DNA of 64,000 nucleotides, from positions 496,001 through 560,000 of the forward strand of contig JAAFAB010000002.1 of NCBI GenBank assembly GCA_018222585.1, in the 5' to 3' direction. Under the pieces are notes generated by a model. It ran no database searches. It was not told where the DNA came from and was given only the letters and a program-made list of their open reading frames with translations. The DNA comes from Paracoccaceae bacterium. GTDB taxonomy: Bacteria; Pseudomonadota; Alphaproteobacteria; Rhodobacterales; Rhodobacteraceae. The stretch's first letter is position 1. Every line of letters begins with the position of its first letter. This document shows, in pieces, positions 52,623 to 62,200 of this stretch. Made by a program: the position numbers and the translations under genes.

Positions 52623-53620
52623 CTGCTCTTCTCGACATTCGCGGCCTGACCACGGAATTCCGGGTGAACGGCCACTGGCATGCCGCCATCCAGGACGTGA
52701 ACCTGTCGCTTGCTGCCAATGAAACCTTGGCTGTGGTGGGCGAAAGCGGCTCCGGCAAGAGTGTGACGGCGCTGTCGGCGCTGCGATTGCTGCCGCAGGC
52801 GGGCGCGCGGATCGCTCGCGGCGAAATCCTTTTCGAAGGGCGCGACCTGGCAAAGCTGTCCCAGCGGCAGATGGCCAAGGTCCGTGGCGACGAGATCGCA
52901 ATGATCTTCCAGGAGCCGATGACATCGCTGAACCCCACGATGACAGTGGGCGACCAGATTGCCGAGGTCCTGATGATCCACCGAGGCATGAGCCATGGCG
53001 CGGCGCTGAAGGAGGCACGTGATCTGCTGGACGAAGTGCGCGTGCCCGACCCGGGCCGACGGATCACCGAATACCCGCACCAATTCTCGGGTGGGATGCG
53101 GCAGCGGGCGATGATCGCCATCGCGCTGGCCTGCCGCCCGAAGGTCCTGCTGGCCGATGAACCCACTACCGCGCTGGACGTGACGGTGCAGCACCAGGTG
53201 CTGACCCTGCTGGATGACCTGAAGCGCGAACGCGGCATGGGGGTGATCTTCATCACCCACAATCTCGGTGTCGTGGCCCAGATCGCGGACCGTGTCGCGG
53301 TGATGTACGCAGGCGAGATCGTCGAGACGGCGGACTGCACCCGGCTCTTCGCCAACCCGGCCCATCCCTACACAGAGGCGCTCCTGCGGGCGATGCCGCG
53401 TGTGGACCGGCGGGCCGACACGCTGGAGCCGATCCCGGGGTCCGTTCCCTCCATCACTGCGCGGCCTGCGGGCTGCCACTTCGCGCCGCGCTGCGGCTAC
53501 GTCCGGCCGGAGTGCGGCCATCACCCGGCTCTCGGGCCGATCAGCGGGGCAGGCGGCTCCGATCACCAGGCGCGCTGCATCCTGCGCGCAAAGGCGGAGG
53601 AAGCAGCATGGACGGTCTGA
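52619..53620 (+). CDS. DppD-type ABC transporter ATPase
   Basis: A 333-residue ATPase. Walker A GESGSGKSVT, signature FSGGMRQRAMIAI, Walker B VLLADEPTTALDVTV. The C-terminal Cys-rich CHFAPRCGYVRPECGHH region matches the oligopeptide/dipeptide ATPase C-terminal domain. It drives the importer with the DppF-type ATPase, whose start overlaps its stop by 13 nt. Confidence 0.95.
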   Translation: MTALLDIRGLTTEFRVNGHWHAAIQDVNLSLAANETLAVVGESGSGKSVTALSALRLLPQAGARIARGEILFEGRDLAKLSQRQMAKVRGDEIAMIFQEPMTSLNPTMTVGDQIAEVLMIHRGMSHGAALKEARDLLDEVRVPDPGRRITEYPHQFSGGMRQRAMIAIALACRPKVLLADEPTTALDVTVQHQVLTLLDDLKRERGMGVIFITHNLGVVAQIADRVAVMYAGEIVETADCTRLFANPAHPYTEALLRAMPRVDRRADTLEPIPGSVPSITARPAGCHFAPRCGYVRPECGHHPALGPISGAGGSDHQARCILRAKAEEAAWTV

Positions 53621-54567
53621 AAGTCGAGGGTCTGAAAAAGCACTTCACCATCGGGGGCGGGTTCCTGGGCGGCAAGGCCCGCAAGGTGCGCGCGGTTGAG
53701 AACGTCAGCCTTTCGGTCGCGCCTGGATCCAGCGTGGGGCTTGTGGGGGAATCCGGCTGCGGCAAGTCCACGGCTTCCCGCACCATCCTGCGGTTGGAGG
53801 AACCGACCGCCGGCCGCGTCACCTTCGACGGCATCGACGTGGCATCTGCCTCGCCGGCCGAGATGCGCCGCCTTCGCCAACGCATGCAGTTCATATTCCA
53901 GGATCCCTATGCATCGCTGAACAGCCGCCGGAGCATCCGCAAGACGCTGGAAGAGCCGCTGAAAGTGCATGGCATCGGGGATCCGGCCGAGCGCCGCGCC
54001 CGGGCCGAGGCGATCCTGTCCGAGGTCGGTCTGCCGCGCGATGCGATGGAGCGCTTTCCGCACGAATTTTCGGGCGGGCAGCGCCAGCGGATCGGCATCG
54101 CGCGTGCGCTTGTGCTGCAACCGGACCTGGTGGTGGCGGATGAACCGGTCTCGGCACTGGATGTCTCGGTTCAGGCGCAGATCCTGCGGCTGCTGGATGA
54201 CCTGCGCGAGAAGCGGACGCTGTCCTTCCTCTTCGTGTCGCATGATCTTGGTGTGATCCGGCACTTCTGCGACACCACCTGCGTGATGTACCTGGGTCAT
54301 GTGGTGGAAAGTGGTCCGACGCAGGAGATCATGGATGATCCCGCGCACCCCTACACGGTGCTGTTGCGGCAAAGCTCTCCCATCCCGGACCCGGCGAACC
54401 GGGTGGACCCTCCGCGCATCGCGGGCGAGATCCCGTCACCGGCCAACCCACCCTCGGGCTGTCCGTTCCACACCCGCTGCCCGCGCGCCATCGCGGAGTG
54501 CCGCGAAAGTATGCCCGCCACGAAAGAGATCGCGCCGGGACGGCAAGTCGCCTGTCACCTCTTCTGA
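53608..54567 (+). CDS. DppF-type ABC transporter ATPase
   Basis: A 319-residue ATPase. Walker A GESGCGKSTAS, Q-loop FIFQDPYASLNSRR, signature FSGGQRQRIGIARAL, Walker B LVVADEPVSALDVSV. The family's C-terminal Cys motif appears as CPFHTRCPRAIAEC. It completes the SBP-B-C-D-F set. The next gene starts 64 nt later. Confidence 0.95.
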   Translation: MDGLKVEGLKKHFTIGGGFLGGKARKVRAVENVSLSVAPGSSVGLVGESGCGKSTASRTILRLEEPTAGRVTFDGIDVASASPAEMRRLRQRMQFIFQDPYASLNSRRSIRKTLEEPLKVHGIGDPAERRARAEAILSEVGLPRDAMERFPHEFSGGQRQRIGIARALVLQPDLVVADEPVSALDVSVQAQILRLLDDLREKRTLSFLFVSHDLGVIRHFCDTTCVMYLGHVVESGPTQEIMDDPAHPYTVLLRQSSPIPDPANRVDPPRIAGEIPSPANPPSGCPFHTRCPRAIAECRESMPATKEIAPGRQVACHLF

Positions 54568-54631
54568 ACACAGGCAAATGCCAGCGCGCCGTTCCCTTTG
54601 GGGGGCGGCGCACGCACCGGAAGGAAGCTCC

Positions 54632-55660
54632 ATGAACGTCGGTATCGTCGGCGCGGGCAATATCGCGCGTGCCTACTTCGCCTATCTCTCCAACGCGGGT
54701 CACAGCCCCCGGATGTGGTCGCCGCGCGGCGTCGCCGGGGCAGAATTGCAGGCGGTGACCGAACTTGTCGTTTCAGGCGCGGTCGAGGGGCGTTTCGCGC
54801 CCGGACTGGCCGCGGATATCGCAGAGCTGGCCCGGGCAGAGGTCATCATTCTGGCCTTGCCGGCCACCGGCCACCGCGCCGTGCTGGATGCGCTGATGCC
54901 GCATCTGCGCGACGGGCAGAGCATCATCATCAGCGCCCACCTGTCCTTTGCGGCACTGCACCTCGGGCAAGCGCTGCAGGCGCGGGGCCTGTCCCTGCCG
55001 GTGATCTGCTGGAACACCACCGCGATGACCTGCAAGCGCCCCGAGCCCCCGGCGATCCGAGTGGGGGCGCTACGCAGGTTGGTAGAGGTCTGCACCCTGC
55101 CCGGGGGCGACATCGCCGGCGCCCTGGTGCTTTGCGAGACGCTCTTTGGTCCGCGGTTCCAACATGGCGGCGACCTGCTGGACAACGCCCTCAGCAACCT
55201 CAACCCGCAGACCCACCTGGCCATGGCCCTGTGCAACCTGACCCGGATCGAGACCGGGGAGCAGTGGCACCAGAACTCTCTCGTGACGCCTTCCCTCGCG
55301 CGGTTTCTCGAACGTCTGGATGCGGAGCGGCTGGCGATCGCACGCGGATTTGGCCGCAGGGTGCGGCCACAGGCAGATGGCGCAGAGGGTGGGCTGGACG
55401 CGGTGTTCCGCGCCCGTGTCGCTGCCGGAGTCGATCCTTTGGGGCCGGTCGATCCCGAAACCCGCTACATCACCGAAGATGTGCCTTTCGGCCTGGTGCC
55501 GCTGGTCATGCTCGCAGAGATCGCAGGAGTCCCCGCACCGCTGCACGAAAGCGGCATCAGGATCCTGGGCGCCTGCCACGGCCGTGAGTACGGCGCCCTG
55601 AACGACCTGCTGCCGCAAGAGGGTGCATCGGGACTTCGGGCGCTGCTTGGTCTGGCGTAG
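54632..55660 (+). CDS. NAD/NADP octopine/nopaline (opine) dehydrogenase family protein
   Basis: A 342-residue protein. N-terminal dinucleotide fold VGIVGAGNIARAYFAYL. The C-terminal octopine-dehydrogenase domain has SNLNPQTHLAMALCNLTRIE with the conserved Asn and His. These enzymes reductively condense an amino acid with an oxo acid, or run in reverse. Its position at the end of an opine-oxidase/importer operon suggests it acts on the imported compound or its product. Start has GGAAGGAAG ribosome site. It is followed by a strong terminator. Confidence 0.83.
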   Translation: MNVGIVGAGNIARAYFAYLSNAGHSPRMWSPRGVAGAELQAVTELVVSGAVEGRFAPGLAADIAELARAEVIILALPATGHRAVLDALMPHLRDGQSIIISAHLSFAALHLGQALQARGLSLPVICWNTTAMTCKRPEPPAIRVGALRRLVEVCTLPGGDIAGALVLCETLFGPRFQHGGDLLDNALSNLNPQTHLAMALCNLTRIETGEQWHQNSLVTPSLARFLERLDAERLAIARGFGRRVRPQADGAEGGLDAVFRARVAAGVDPLGPVDPETRYITEDVPFGLVPLVMLAEIAGVPAPLHESGIRILGACHGREYGALNDLLPQEGASGLRALLGLA

Positions 55661-55687
55661 AGCGCAGGCGCCTTGCCGGACAAGGCG

Positions 55688-55717
55688 AACGCCGGTCCCG
55701 GACAGGGGCCGGCGTTT
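55688..55717. terminator. Bidirectional terminator between opine dehydrogenase and prpD-like genes
   Basis: AACGCCGG (55688-55695) pairs with CCGGCGTT (55709-55716), extended inwards by CCC/GGG around a GGACA loop, and followed by TTT on the plus strand. Confidence 0.8.
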
Positions 55718-55722
55718 CCCGC

Positions 55723-57108
55723 TCAAAGCGGGGTGGCAAGCTGGGACAGAAGCGGCCGCATCTCTCCGGCTTTGAGGGACGTCATTGCGTCAAGGATCGC
55801 CTGCTGCCGATCCATCTTCAGGTCCAGCCGGGTGGCACGTCGGAACTTGGTGTCCAGTTCCTGCCAGCTCATCAGCGGTTCACCCTCGGGCGGGGTTGGT
55901 GCCGAGGTCAGAACGCGGTCTCCGCAGGTCAGGGTCACGCGGCCGAGGATCTCGTCGGGGTAGGCCGCCGCGAATGCGTCGTTCACCTCCAGCGTGACCT
56001 TCCGGGCCAGCTCCCTGACGCCCGGAAGCGATAGGGAGGCCTCGGTCACCGGTGTGAGCATCTCAGGCCCGTGCAGCGCGGACAGCGCCAGGTCGAAGGG
56101 TATGCTGTACTGCACGTCGACCAGGTTCTCCGGATCGGCCTTGTTCGAAATGCGCAACGCAGGGGGGTGGGTTTCGACGTGGATCGCGTCGATTTCCGCG
56201 CCGCTGATCCCGTGATCTGCCATCACCCGGTGCAAGGCGGCAAGGGGCGCGTGGATGTGTCGGCAGCAGGCATAGGGCTTGAAGTAGGTCTGGCAGATAT
56301 GCAGTGCGGCGCCCAGGCGCAGGTCCTCGGGAAAGACGTAGTGGCGGCGGCTGTCCAGGATGTTGCGCGGTCCGGTGTGGCCGGCTTCGGCCATCAGGAC
56401 GGCGGTCATGCCGGTGACCACGCCCCAGGGGATGCCTTCCTTGACCGAGGCCCCTTCTGGATGCGGGATGCGCGGCGAAGGTCCGCCCGCGAAGCTTTGG
56501 TTGGGGGCGCTTTCGCCCACGATCGCCAGCGCATGCTCAATGGCCCCGAGCGAGGTGCCGCGCAGCGCGGCGACTGCGGCCACCACGCCGAACGGCGTCC
56601 AGGTTCCCGAACTGCCGTAGGTCGTGCGCGCAGAGCCGACGGTCACCGCGACCTCGTAGCCGAGGACAATGGCGGCGAGGGTTTGATCGAGCGTCGCGCC
56701 GACCTCCTGCGCGGTAGCCAGGGCCGCGGGAATGATCGCGGCGCCCGGATGACCGGCGGCAAAACGGTTGCCGTCATCAAGATCCTTGGCTGCCGCAGCG
56801 CTGCTGTTGGCCCAGGCAGCCCCAATCGCGTTGCAGGTCTGGCCGGCGAACCAGATCGTAGCGTTGCCGGGTGCGAAAAGCCCTTTGGCGGCTTGGCGAA
56901 GCGAGGTCGGTCCCGGGTCATTGAAGCCAACGATCGAAGCCACGATGAGATCAAAGATGCATTGCAGCGCGGCATCCTTGGCCACAGCGGGCACTGCGGC
57001 GTCCCGCGCTTGACCAATGTAGCGCGCAAGCTCTGCGACAATCTCATAAGGGGTTTGGTCGTCTCGGGAAGAGATTTCAGCGGCCTGGTCCAATGGGTCG
57101 ATCCTCAC
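55723..57108 (-). CDS. MmgE/PrpD family protein (epimerase/dehydratase)
   Basis: A 461-residue MmgE/PrpD-fold protein. Characteristic stretches include FGVVAAVAALRGTS, EGIPWGVVTGMTAVLMAEAG, FKPYACCRHIHAPL and LDDGNRFAAGHPGAAIIPA. The family holds 2-methylcitrate dehydratase but also iminodisuccinate epimerase and aconitate-decarboxylase-like members. Because this gene carries box 3, the function is more likely tied to the opine-like substrate than to propionate. The start is uncertain: GTG at 57108 (no good ribosome site) or TTG at 57093 (AGGA nine nt upstream). Confidence 0.82.
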   Translation of the reverse strand: MRIDPLDQAAEISSRDDQTPYEIVAELARYIGQARDAAVPAVAKDAALQCIFDLIVASIVGFNDPGPTSLRQAAKGLFAPGNATIWFAGQTCNAIGAAWANSSAAAAKDLDDGNRFAAGHPGAAIIPAALATAQEVGATLDQTLAAIVLGYEVAVTVGSARTTYGSSGTWTPFGVVAAVAALRGTSLGAIEHALAIVGESAPNQSFAGGPSPRIPHPEGASVKEGIPWGVVTGMTAVLMAEAGHTGPRNILDSRRHYVFPEDLRLGAALHICQTYFKPYACCRHIHAPLAALHRVMADHGISGAEIDAIHVETHPPALRISNKADPENLVDVQYSIPFDLALSALHGPEMLTPVTEASLSLPGVRELARKVTLEVNDAFAAAYPDEILGRVTLTCGDRVLTSAPTPPEGEPLMSWQELDTKFRRATRLDLKMDRQQAILDAMTSLKAGEMRPLLSQLATPL

Positions 57109-57131
57109 TCCGATTGCTCGATCTCGGGAGG

Positions 57132-57198
57132 TTTATCAGGGGGCTTGCCTAATAGTTCAAAGGCAAATTTGTTGATGATGCATTCCTGTGGGTTATAC
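57132..57198 (-). promoter_or_regulatory. Regulated promoter of the prpD-like gene (box 3)
   Basis: Minus strand, box GTATAACCCACAGGAAT from 57198 down; -35 TTGAAC (57160-57155), 17-nt spacer, -10 GATAAA (57137-57132). The box begins 90 nt before the GTG start (97 and 94 nt in the other two units). It matches box 2 at GTATAACC, AC, GGAAT and the TTTGA end, with one extra nucleotide in the gap. Confidence 0.7.
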
Positions 57199-57367
57199 TT
57201 CATCTGCGCGGAACCGAGACGGCATGTCGAACTGCGAAGGCTGGTTGCAGGACCAACCGGCACCCAAGAAGGGACAGCTAGCCCTGGCGGCGATCCACAG
57301 GGGTCTGCCCTACCAAGGCGACCGCCTGAACAGCACGGCCGGGCCTCCGGCGCGGGACTGCGAAACC

Positions 57368-57590
57368 CTAAACGAGATCGTCGGCAGTCACGTGGTCAGC
57401 GCGGGGCGCGATGTCGATGCCGACCTGCCGACGGCAGATTTCCCGCATCGCCTGCGACAGCAGGGGCATTCCGATTTTTGGTTTCTGCGCTGGCTTGTGC
57501 TTTCAAACCGGAAGTCGCGTCCGGCAAGTCGTCGAAAATGTTCATGGGGTCCTTGAGCCGAAGTGGAAGTGATTGATCTTGCGCACTCAT
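57368..57590 (-). pseudogene. Small frameshifted gene
   Basis: An ATG at 57590 opens MSAQDQSLPLRLKDPMNIFDDLPDATSGLKAQASAETK-like sequence. The frame then decays into Arg-rich shadow and stops at 57396. In the alternative frame the coding continues naturally (IGMPLLSQAMREICRRQVGI...VTADDLV) to a TAG at 57368. The switch falls at a T5 tract (57475-57479; A5 on this strand). Joined, it would be about 75 residues. Family not recognised. It lies between box 3 and repeat copy 2. Confidence 0.4.
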
Positions 57591-57611
57591 CTGCTTTCCC
57601 TGACTGGAGGT

Positions 57612-57705
57612 CTGACCCACCATGACACGCCCAGATCCGGGGTGATCTGCCCCCCCGGCACCGACCAGAAGACACCGGCTGCGCCGCAGTCGGTGGGTTC
57701 TTTTA
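57612..57705 (+). repeat. Dispersed ~95-bp element, copy 2 (IS-end-like)
   Basis: Aligns with the 36931 element: ACCCACCATGACACG(C)CC, TCCGGGGTGATCTGCC, CCGGCAC, then the same CACCGGCTGCG..GCAGTCGGTGG hairpin and TTCTTTT. Overall identity is roughly two-thirds to three-quarters by eye. Confidence 0.6.
57673..57704 (+). terminator. Rho-independent terminator within repeat copy 2
   Basis: CACCG (57673-57677) / CGGTG (57691-57695), a G-T pair, CTGC / GCAG, loop GCC, then GGTTCTTTT. Nearly the same sequence as the terminator after nrdJ. Confidence 0.75.
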
Positions 57706-57826
57706 CCTCAAGGGCCTGCCTCTCCGGCGGATTTCAGTGGCCGCTCCTTGCGCTGAAACCCGGGGGGAGGCGGCCGACGGCCCGTGATCCAGCGGAATGA
57801 CGGGGGGTCATCATTTTCTTGTGCCG

Positions 57827-59209
57827 CTAGCCCGCCACCGGGTCGAAACTGGCCGAGCCGATCGGCAGCCAGGTGCAGCTGAAACTGCTGCCGCTTCCGC
57901 CGGACAGCCCGCCGGTGCTGATCGCCGTTTCCCGGCCACCGCGCAGTGGAACCAGCTGGGTGGTCTTCAACGTCGTGCTGGCACTGACACTGGCGGAACT
58001 GGCGGCATTGATCGAGAGGACCGTGACCAGTGTTCCCGCCACGCCGTCCTGGGTGATCTCGACCCAGGCCTGAGGCGTCGGCGGGTCGTCCGTGGGCGCG
58101 CCCGTGGCCTCGAGCACGCAGAGCAGGTAGCCGTCCCCGCTGGGGGTGTAGCGTCCCTCGGTGATATCCGCCTGGGGCGTGCCGAGGAAACGGGCGGTGC
58201 CGGTGATCTCGGGGTTGAGCAGGGGCTGGCTCTGGCCGACGACCGCGAAATCGGTGTGGACCTTGCCGCCGAGCCGGGTCTGGCTGCCCTCGCCGGCAAG
58301 GGTGTAGTCCAGCTCGACGAAGGTCACCCCGGCGCCGGGCGTCGCAAGGGTATGGCTGCCCCGGCTCAGGGCCTCGGTATCCAGCGCCACGACCTCGGGC
58401 GCCTCGCCCTGACGGCCGATGGTCAGCTGGCCCGAGGGCCGTATCCCGTCCACCCCGCCAAGCGAGAACATCCAGGACAGCTCCACCGGCTTCACCTCGG
58501 CACCGGGGGCAAGGAACTGGGTCGGCGGATCGGCGACCAGGGCGCTGACCCCGGGGGCGCGCGGCAGCTTGGTGACCGGGATGTCGACGATCCGAGAGGG
58601 GCATTCGGGCCATGTGCCGTCGCTGACATCGTAACTCAGCAGCCGCATCAGCGCCTCGCCGGGGTGATGCGAGACCACGCAGTTGACCAGTTGGACCTCG
58701 ATCTCGTCGATCTTCTCGACGGGCAGCGGCTCTCCCTCGCGGCCCTGGATGGTCAGCAGCAACTCGGGCGGGCCGCTGCCGGCGGCGAGAATGCAGACCG
58801 GGTCGGTGCAGCCCGCCGGGGTGCCGGGGGTGCGACTGCAGAAATCAGCGTTGATCGCGGTCGAGAGGGTCAGCCCGGCGTTGCGGAAGGCCCGGCTGTC
58901 ATGCAGCACGTAGATCGAGGTGTCGCCGGCCTGGATTCGCGGCATCTCCTCCTCGTCGGTGGCCACCATCCGGGTCTGGGTGGTGTTCTGCAGCAGCGCC
59001 CCGGTCGAGGGCCCCAGCGGGATGGCCAGGCGCAGCACGCCGGTGGTCGCGCTGCCCGCCGGCATCTCTCCGCCGCCACGCGACAGGTTCCAGGTGATCG
59101 CGGTGATCTCGAGGCCGGCCTCGTTGCGGCCCTCGCTGTCGATGGGCTGGCCGCTGACCAGCACCGGATAGGGATTGAAGGCGACGGAGGAGGAGAGCGG
59201 CGCGACCAT
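57827..59209 (-). CDS. Unrecognised 460-residue protein, last gene of the right-edge cluster
   Basis: A 460-residue protein beginning MVAPLSSSVAFNPYPVLVSGQ. It is rich in beta-type and loop sequence (for example TFVELDYTL, SWMFSLGG, many Asp/Pro turns), with no signal peptide and no transmembrane helix. The region GSGPPELLLTIQGREGEPLPVEKIDEIEVQL and the C-terminal Ser-rich SSSFSC..WLPIGSASF show no known motif. It begins 4 nt after the 1249-residue gene ends, implying one operon. I do not recognise it. Structural or surface-associated roles are possible guesses. Confidence 0.75.
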   Translation of the reverse strand: MVAPLSSSVAFNPYPVLVSGQPIDSEGRNEAGLEITAITWNLSRGGGEMPAGSATTGVLRLAIPLGPSTGALLQNTTQTRMVATDEEEMPRIQAGDTSIYVLHDSRAFRNAGLTLSTAINADFCSRTPGTPAGCTDPVCILAAGSGPPELLLTIQGREGEPLPVEKIDEIEVQLVNCVVSHHPGEALMRLLSYDVSDGTWPECPSRIVDIPVTKLPRAPGVSALVADPPTQFLAPGAEVKPVELSWMFSLGGVDGIRPSGQLTIGRQGEAPEVVALDTEALSRGSHTLATPGAGVTFVELDYTLAGEGSQTRLGGKVHTDFAVVGQSQPLLNPEITGTARFLGTPQADITEGRYTPSGDGYLLCVLEATGAPTDDPPTPQAWVEITQDGVAGTLVTVLSINAASSASVSASTTLKTTQLVPLRGGRETAISTGGLSGGSGSSFSCTWLPIGSASFDPVAG

Positions 59210-59213
59210 GATC

Positions 59214-62200
59214 CTATTCCTCCCCGCCGTCCTGGCCGCGGATGTCGAAGAGCACCCGGCCCCAGAGGAAGGCGCGCGGTCGGGTGGTGGTGCCGCTGGT
59301 GGCATCGGCGGGGATCACCGGCACGGTGCGCCCCTCTCCGACCTGCCAGTGCAGGTGCCCGGCCTCGATGTTGCTCTGCGGCAGCAGGACGCCGGTCAGG
59401 CTGCCCGTGGCGTCGGTTTCGTATTCCGTCAGCAGCGGACCGAAGCTGAAACTGGGGTTCATCACCTCCAGCTGGCTGGCCCAGTAGCGCACCGGCAGCT
59501 CCAGCCGGGTGACCGGTGCGATGCCGGTGCGCAGTTGCACCGTGCCATGGGGATTGGCCAGCAGGACCACCTGGACAGGCCCCTCGGCGAAGCTGCGGCG
59601 CGGCGCGTTGACCCCGCTGACCATCGAGACATAGCCGCTGACCGCGTCGTCGACCGGATCGTAGGGGGTGAAGAACCGGTCGAAGTCGTCTTCCAGGTAA
59701 TAGCCGACCAGCCCGTCGTTCGGATCCAGCGGATCGCCCAGCAGATAGGGGAAGGGCTGCGTGGCGTAGGAGGGCAGGCCGCTGCCCGCCACCCCCGCCT
59801 CGAAGGGGAAGTAGCGGAAGGGATTGCGCAGGGGATCGCCCGCCGCCTGGAAATCGAAGGTCGCGCGGTAGAGGGCCAGCGGCTCGCCGGTCAGCACCGA
59901 GAGATAGGCCTCGCGCTCGTTCGCCGGATCGACCCGCCAGCCCGCGGCGTCCAGCAGCGCCGAGAAATCCCGGAAGCGCCCCGGCTGGCCGCCGTTCAGC
60001 ACCGCCTCGACGAAGCGCTGCAGGTCAGGGTCATGGGCGGCGAGATCGGCGGTGTCGGTGATCTCCGCCGCCAGCGGCTCGAAGACCACGCTGTCGCCGA
60101 GACCGGGGTGGATGGCCCCCAGCAGGCGGCCTGTAGCGGCGAAGACCTGGATCTCCTTGTTGTAGCGGTTCAGGGTGACGAAGCCGATCACCGGATCGGC
60201 CAGCGCGGTGACATTGCCCCCGGCCTCGGTGACCGCCTCGACGGCGGAGAGACGCGCCCGCACCGGCTGCAGCACGCGCGGCGGCACCTGGATCACCGTG
60301 CCCAGTTCGCGCCCCGGCTGCGGGGTCAGGTTGCGCTCTGCCGCCAGCATGTCCGAGACCGCCATGTCGCGGTCGGTCAGCAGGCGGCCCTCCTGTTCGA
60401 CCTGGAACTTGCCTGCCACATGCAGCGACTGGCCGTAGCGATCCAGCACGAGAAGCTGGTCGATTACCATCTGCTGCCCGGAGAGGTCGCGGAAGCGGGT
60501 GGTGTTATTGGGGTTCCACTGGTCGTCCGTGGTCGGCAGGAACAGGTCGTGGGTGCCCGGCAGCGCGGCGTAGGGGCCGGCGCGCTGCCATGGCGGCGGC
60601 GTCGGGGCGGCGCCCTCGGCGCCATCCCCCGGCGGCAGCATCGCCGCCGCTTCGCCGATCCGCTTCAGCTCCCCGTCATAGAGGGACTGGGTCTGCGACA
60701 GGCCGGAAAGTCGCTGGGTCAGGAAGTCCCACTGGTCGAGCTCGCCCAGCAGGTCGGCGATCTCTTCCTGGCTGGCGCCGAAGTCCGACAGCTGGTTGCG
60801 CAGCGCATTGCCGACCGTGCGGCGCAGGTGGCTGGACAGCAGGGTGCGGCCCTGAATGCGGTTGCTGGTGCCCTGGGCCGTGGCGGTGGCGGTCAGCTCG
60901 TAGTCGCTGCCGTCGAAGCTCCAGTTGGCCTGACCCGCGTCGGTGAAGAGCGGGAAATGCGTCAGGTCCACCCGCCATTCGAGGAACAGCGGGAACCAGG
61001 GCTGGGACCAGCTGCAGTTGGTCAGCGGATTGAACACCAGTCCGGCGGTGGCTGCGGCGCTCGCCATTGCCTGCCGCAGCGCCTCGGGCGTGGCCTCGGC
61101 GCCGGTCTGCGCGGCCAGGGCGGCGGGCCCGATCAGCGGATCGCCCAGCATCGACCAGCCGATGATCCCCGCGACCCAGGGGGCAAGCCCCGGCGCCGTC
61201 TCCTCCAGCTTCGCGATGACGTCACTGTCGAAGGACAGCATCTGCCAGACCGCGCCCGGCGTCACCGTGACCGGCTGCGCGCCGGGGCTAAGCGTTACCG
61301 AGGCATCGGCGGCAGGTGCCAGCCCCACCTCCAGCCCGTCCTCGCCGAGGTACTGCGGATCGGCACCCTCGGGGAAGAGCGCGCCCTTGTCGGTGGTCAT
61401 CATCACCACCGGCTCCACCGCCTGCCAGAAGCGATGCCCGGCGATCTCTTCCAGCCGATAGCCTTCATGCAGCTCGGCCAGGTCGGCGCGGACGGTCTCG
61501 GCCAGGGTCGTGATTTCCTGGCTCAGGCGGGTCTGCCTTGCCATGATCGCCTCCAGCGCGCCGACCAGCGTGGCGGGGTCTTCGGTGCCCATGTACCCGA
61601 GTTCGCGCCGGATATTGTCCCAGTAGGTCGTCATGTCGCCGAGGGCGGCGGGGAAGCCGGCCGGGCCCATGTACTTCAGCCGGCCCGCCTTCCACAGCGT
61701 ATCGGCGATGGCGCCGCGCTTCTGCTCTGCGCGCTGGTGCAGCTCGAACAGCTCGGCCTCCTTGGCATTGAGCCGGGCGACCGAGAGGCGCACCGGATCG
61801 GGTACGGGCGCCACCGGAGTCCGGGTGCCGTCCTCGGCCTGCGGCTCGCTCACCGACCAGGCGGTCTGGTTGCGCAGGCCCGAAAACCCCTCCTGGTGGA
61901 GCAGGGCCGCCTCGCGGGTCAGCCCGCCCATGTCCTCGTAGAGATCCAGCCGGTCCTTCAGCCCTGCCGAGAAGCGCAGGCCGAGCCGTTCCAGTTCTCG
62001 GGCGAAAGGGGCGGTATCCTCGCCGGCGGCATAGGTCAGCATGGTGTCCAGCGCGTCCTCGGCGCTTTCGCCGACCACCACCAGCACGTCGTCGCGATCT
62101 GGCGAGACGTTCTGCGGCTGGCTGTCCGGGGTCCAGGCCACATCGGCGATGGTGCCGAAGTAGAGCGCCGTCGGTGGCACCGCACCGGGGGTGGCGGACG

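Noticed and set aside
57188-57556. Plus-strand 122-residue frame across the box-3 upstream region
   Set aside because: Composition is shadow-like, and it lies opposite the more natural frameshifted minus-strand gene.
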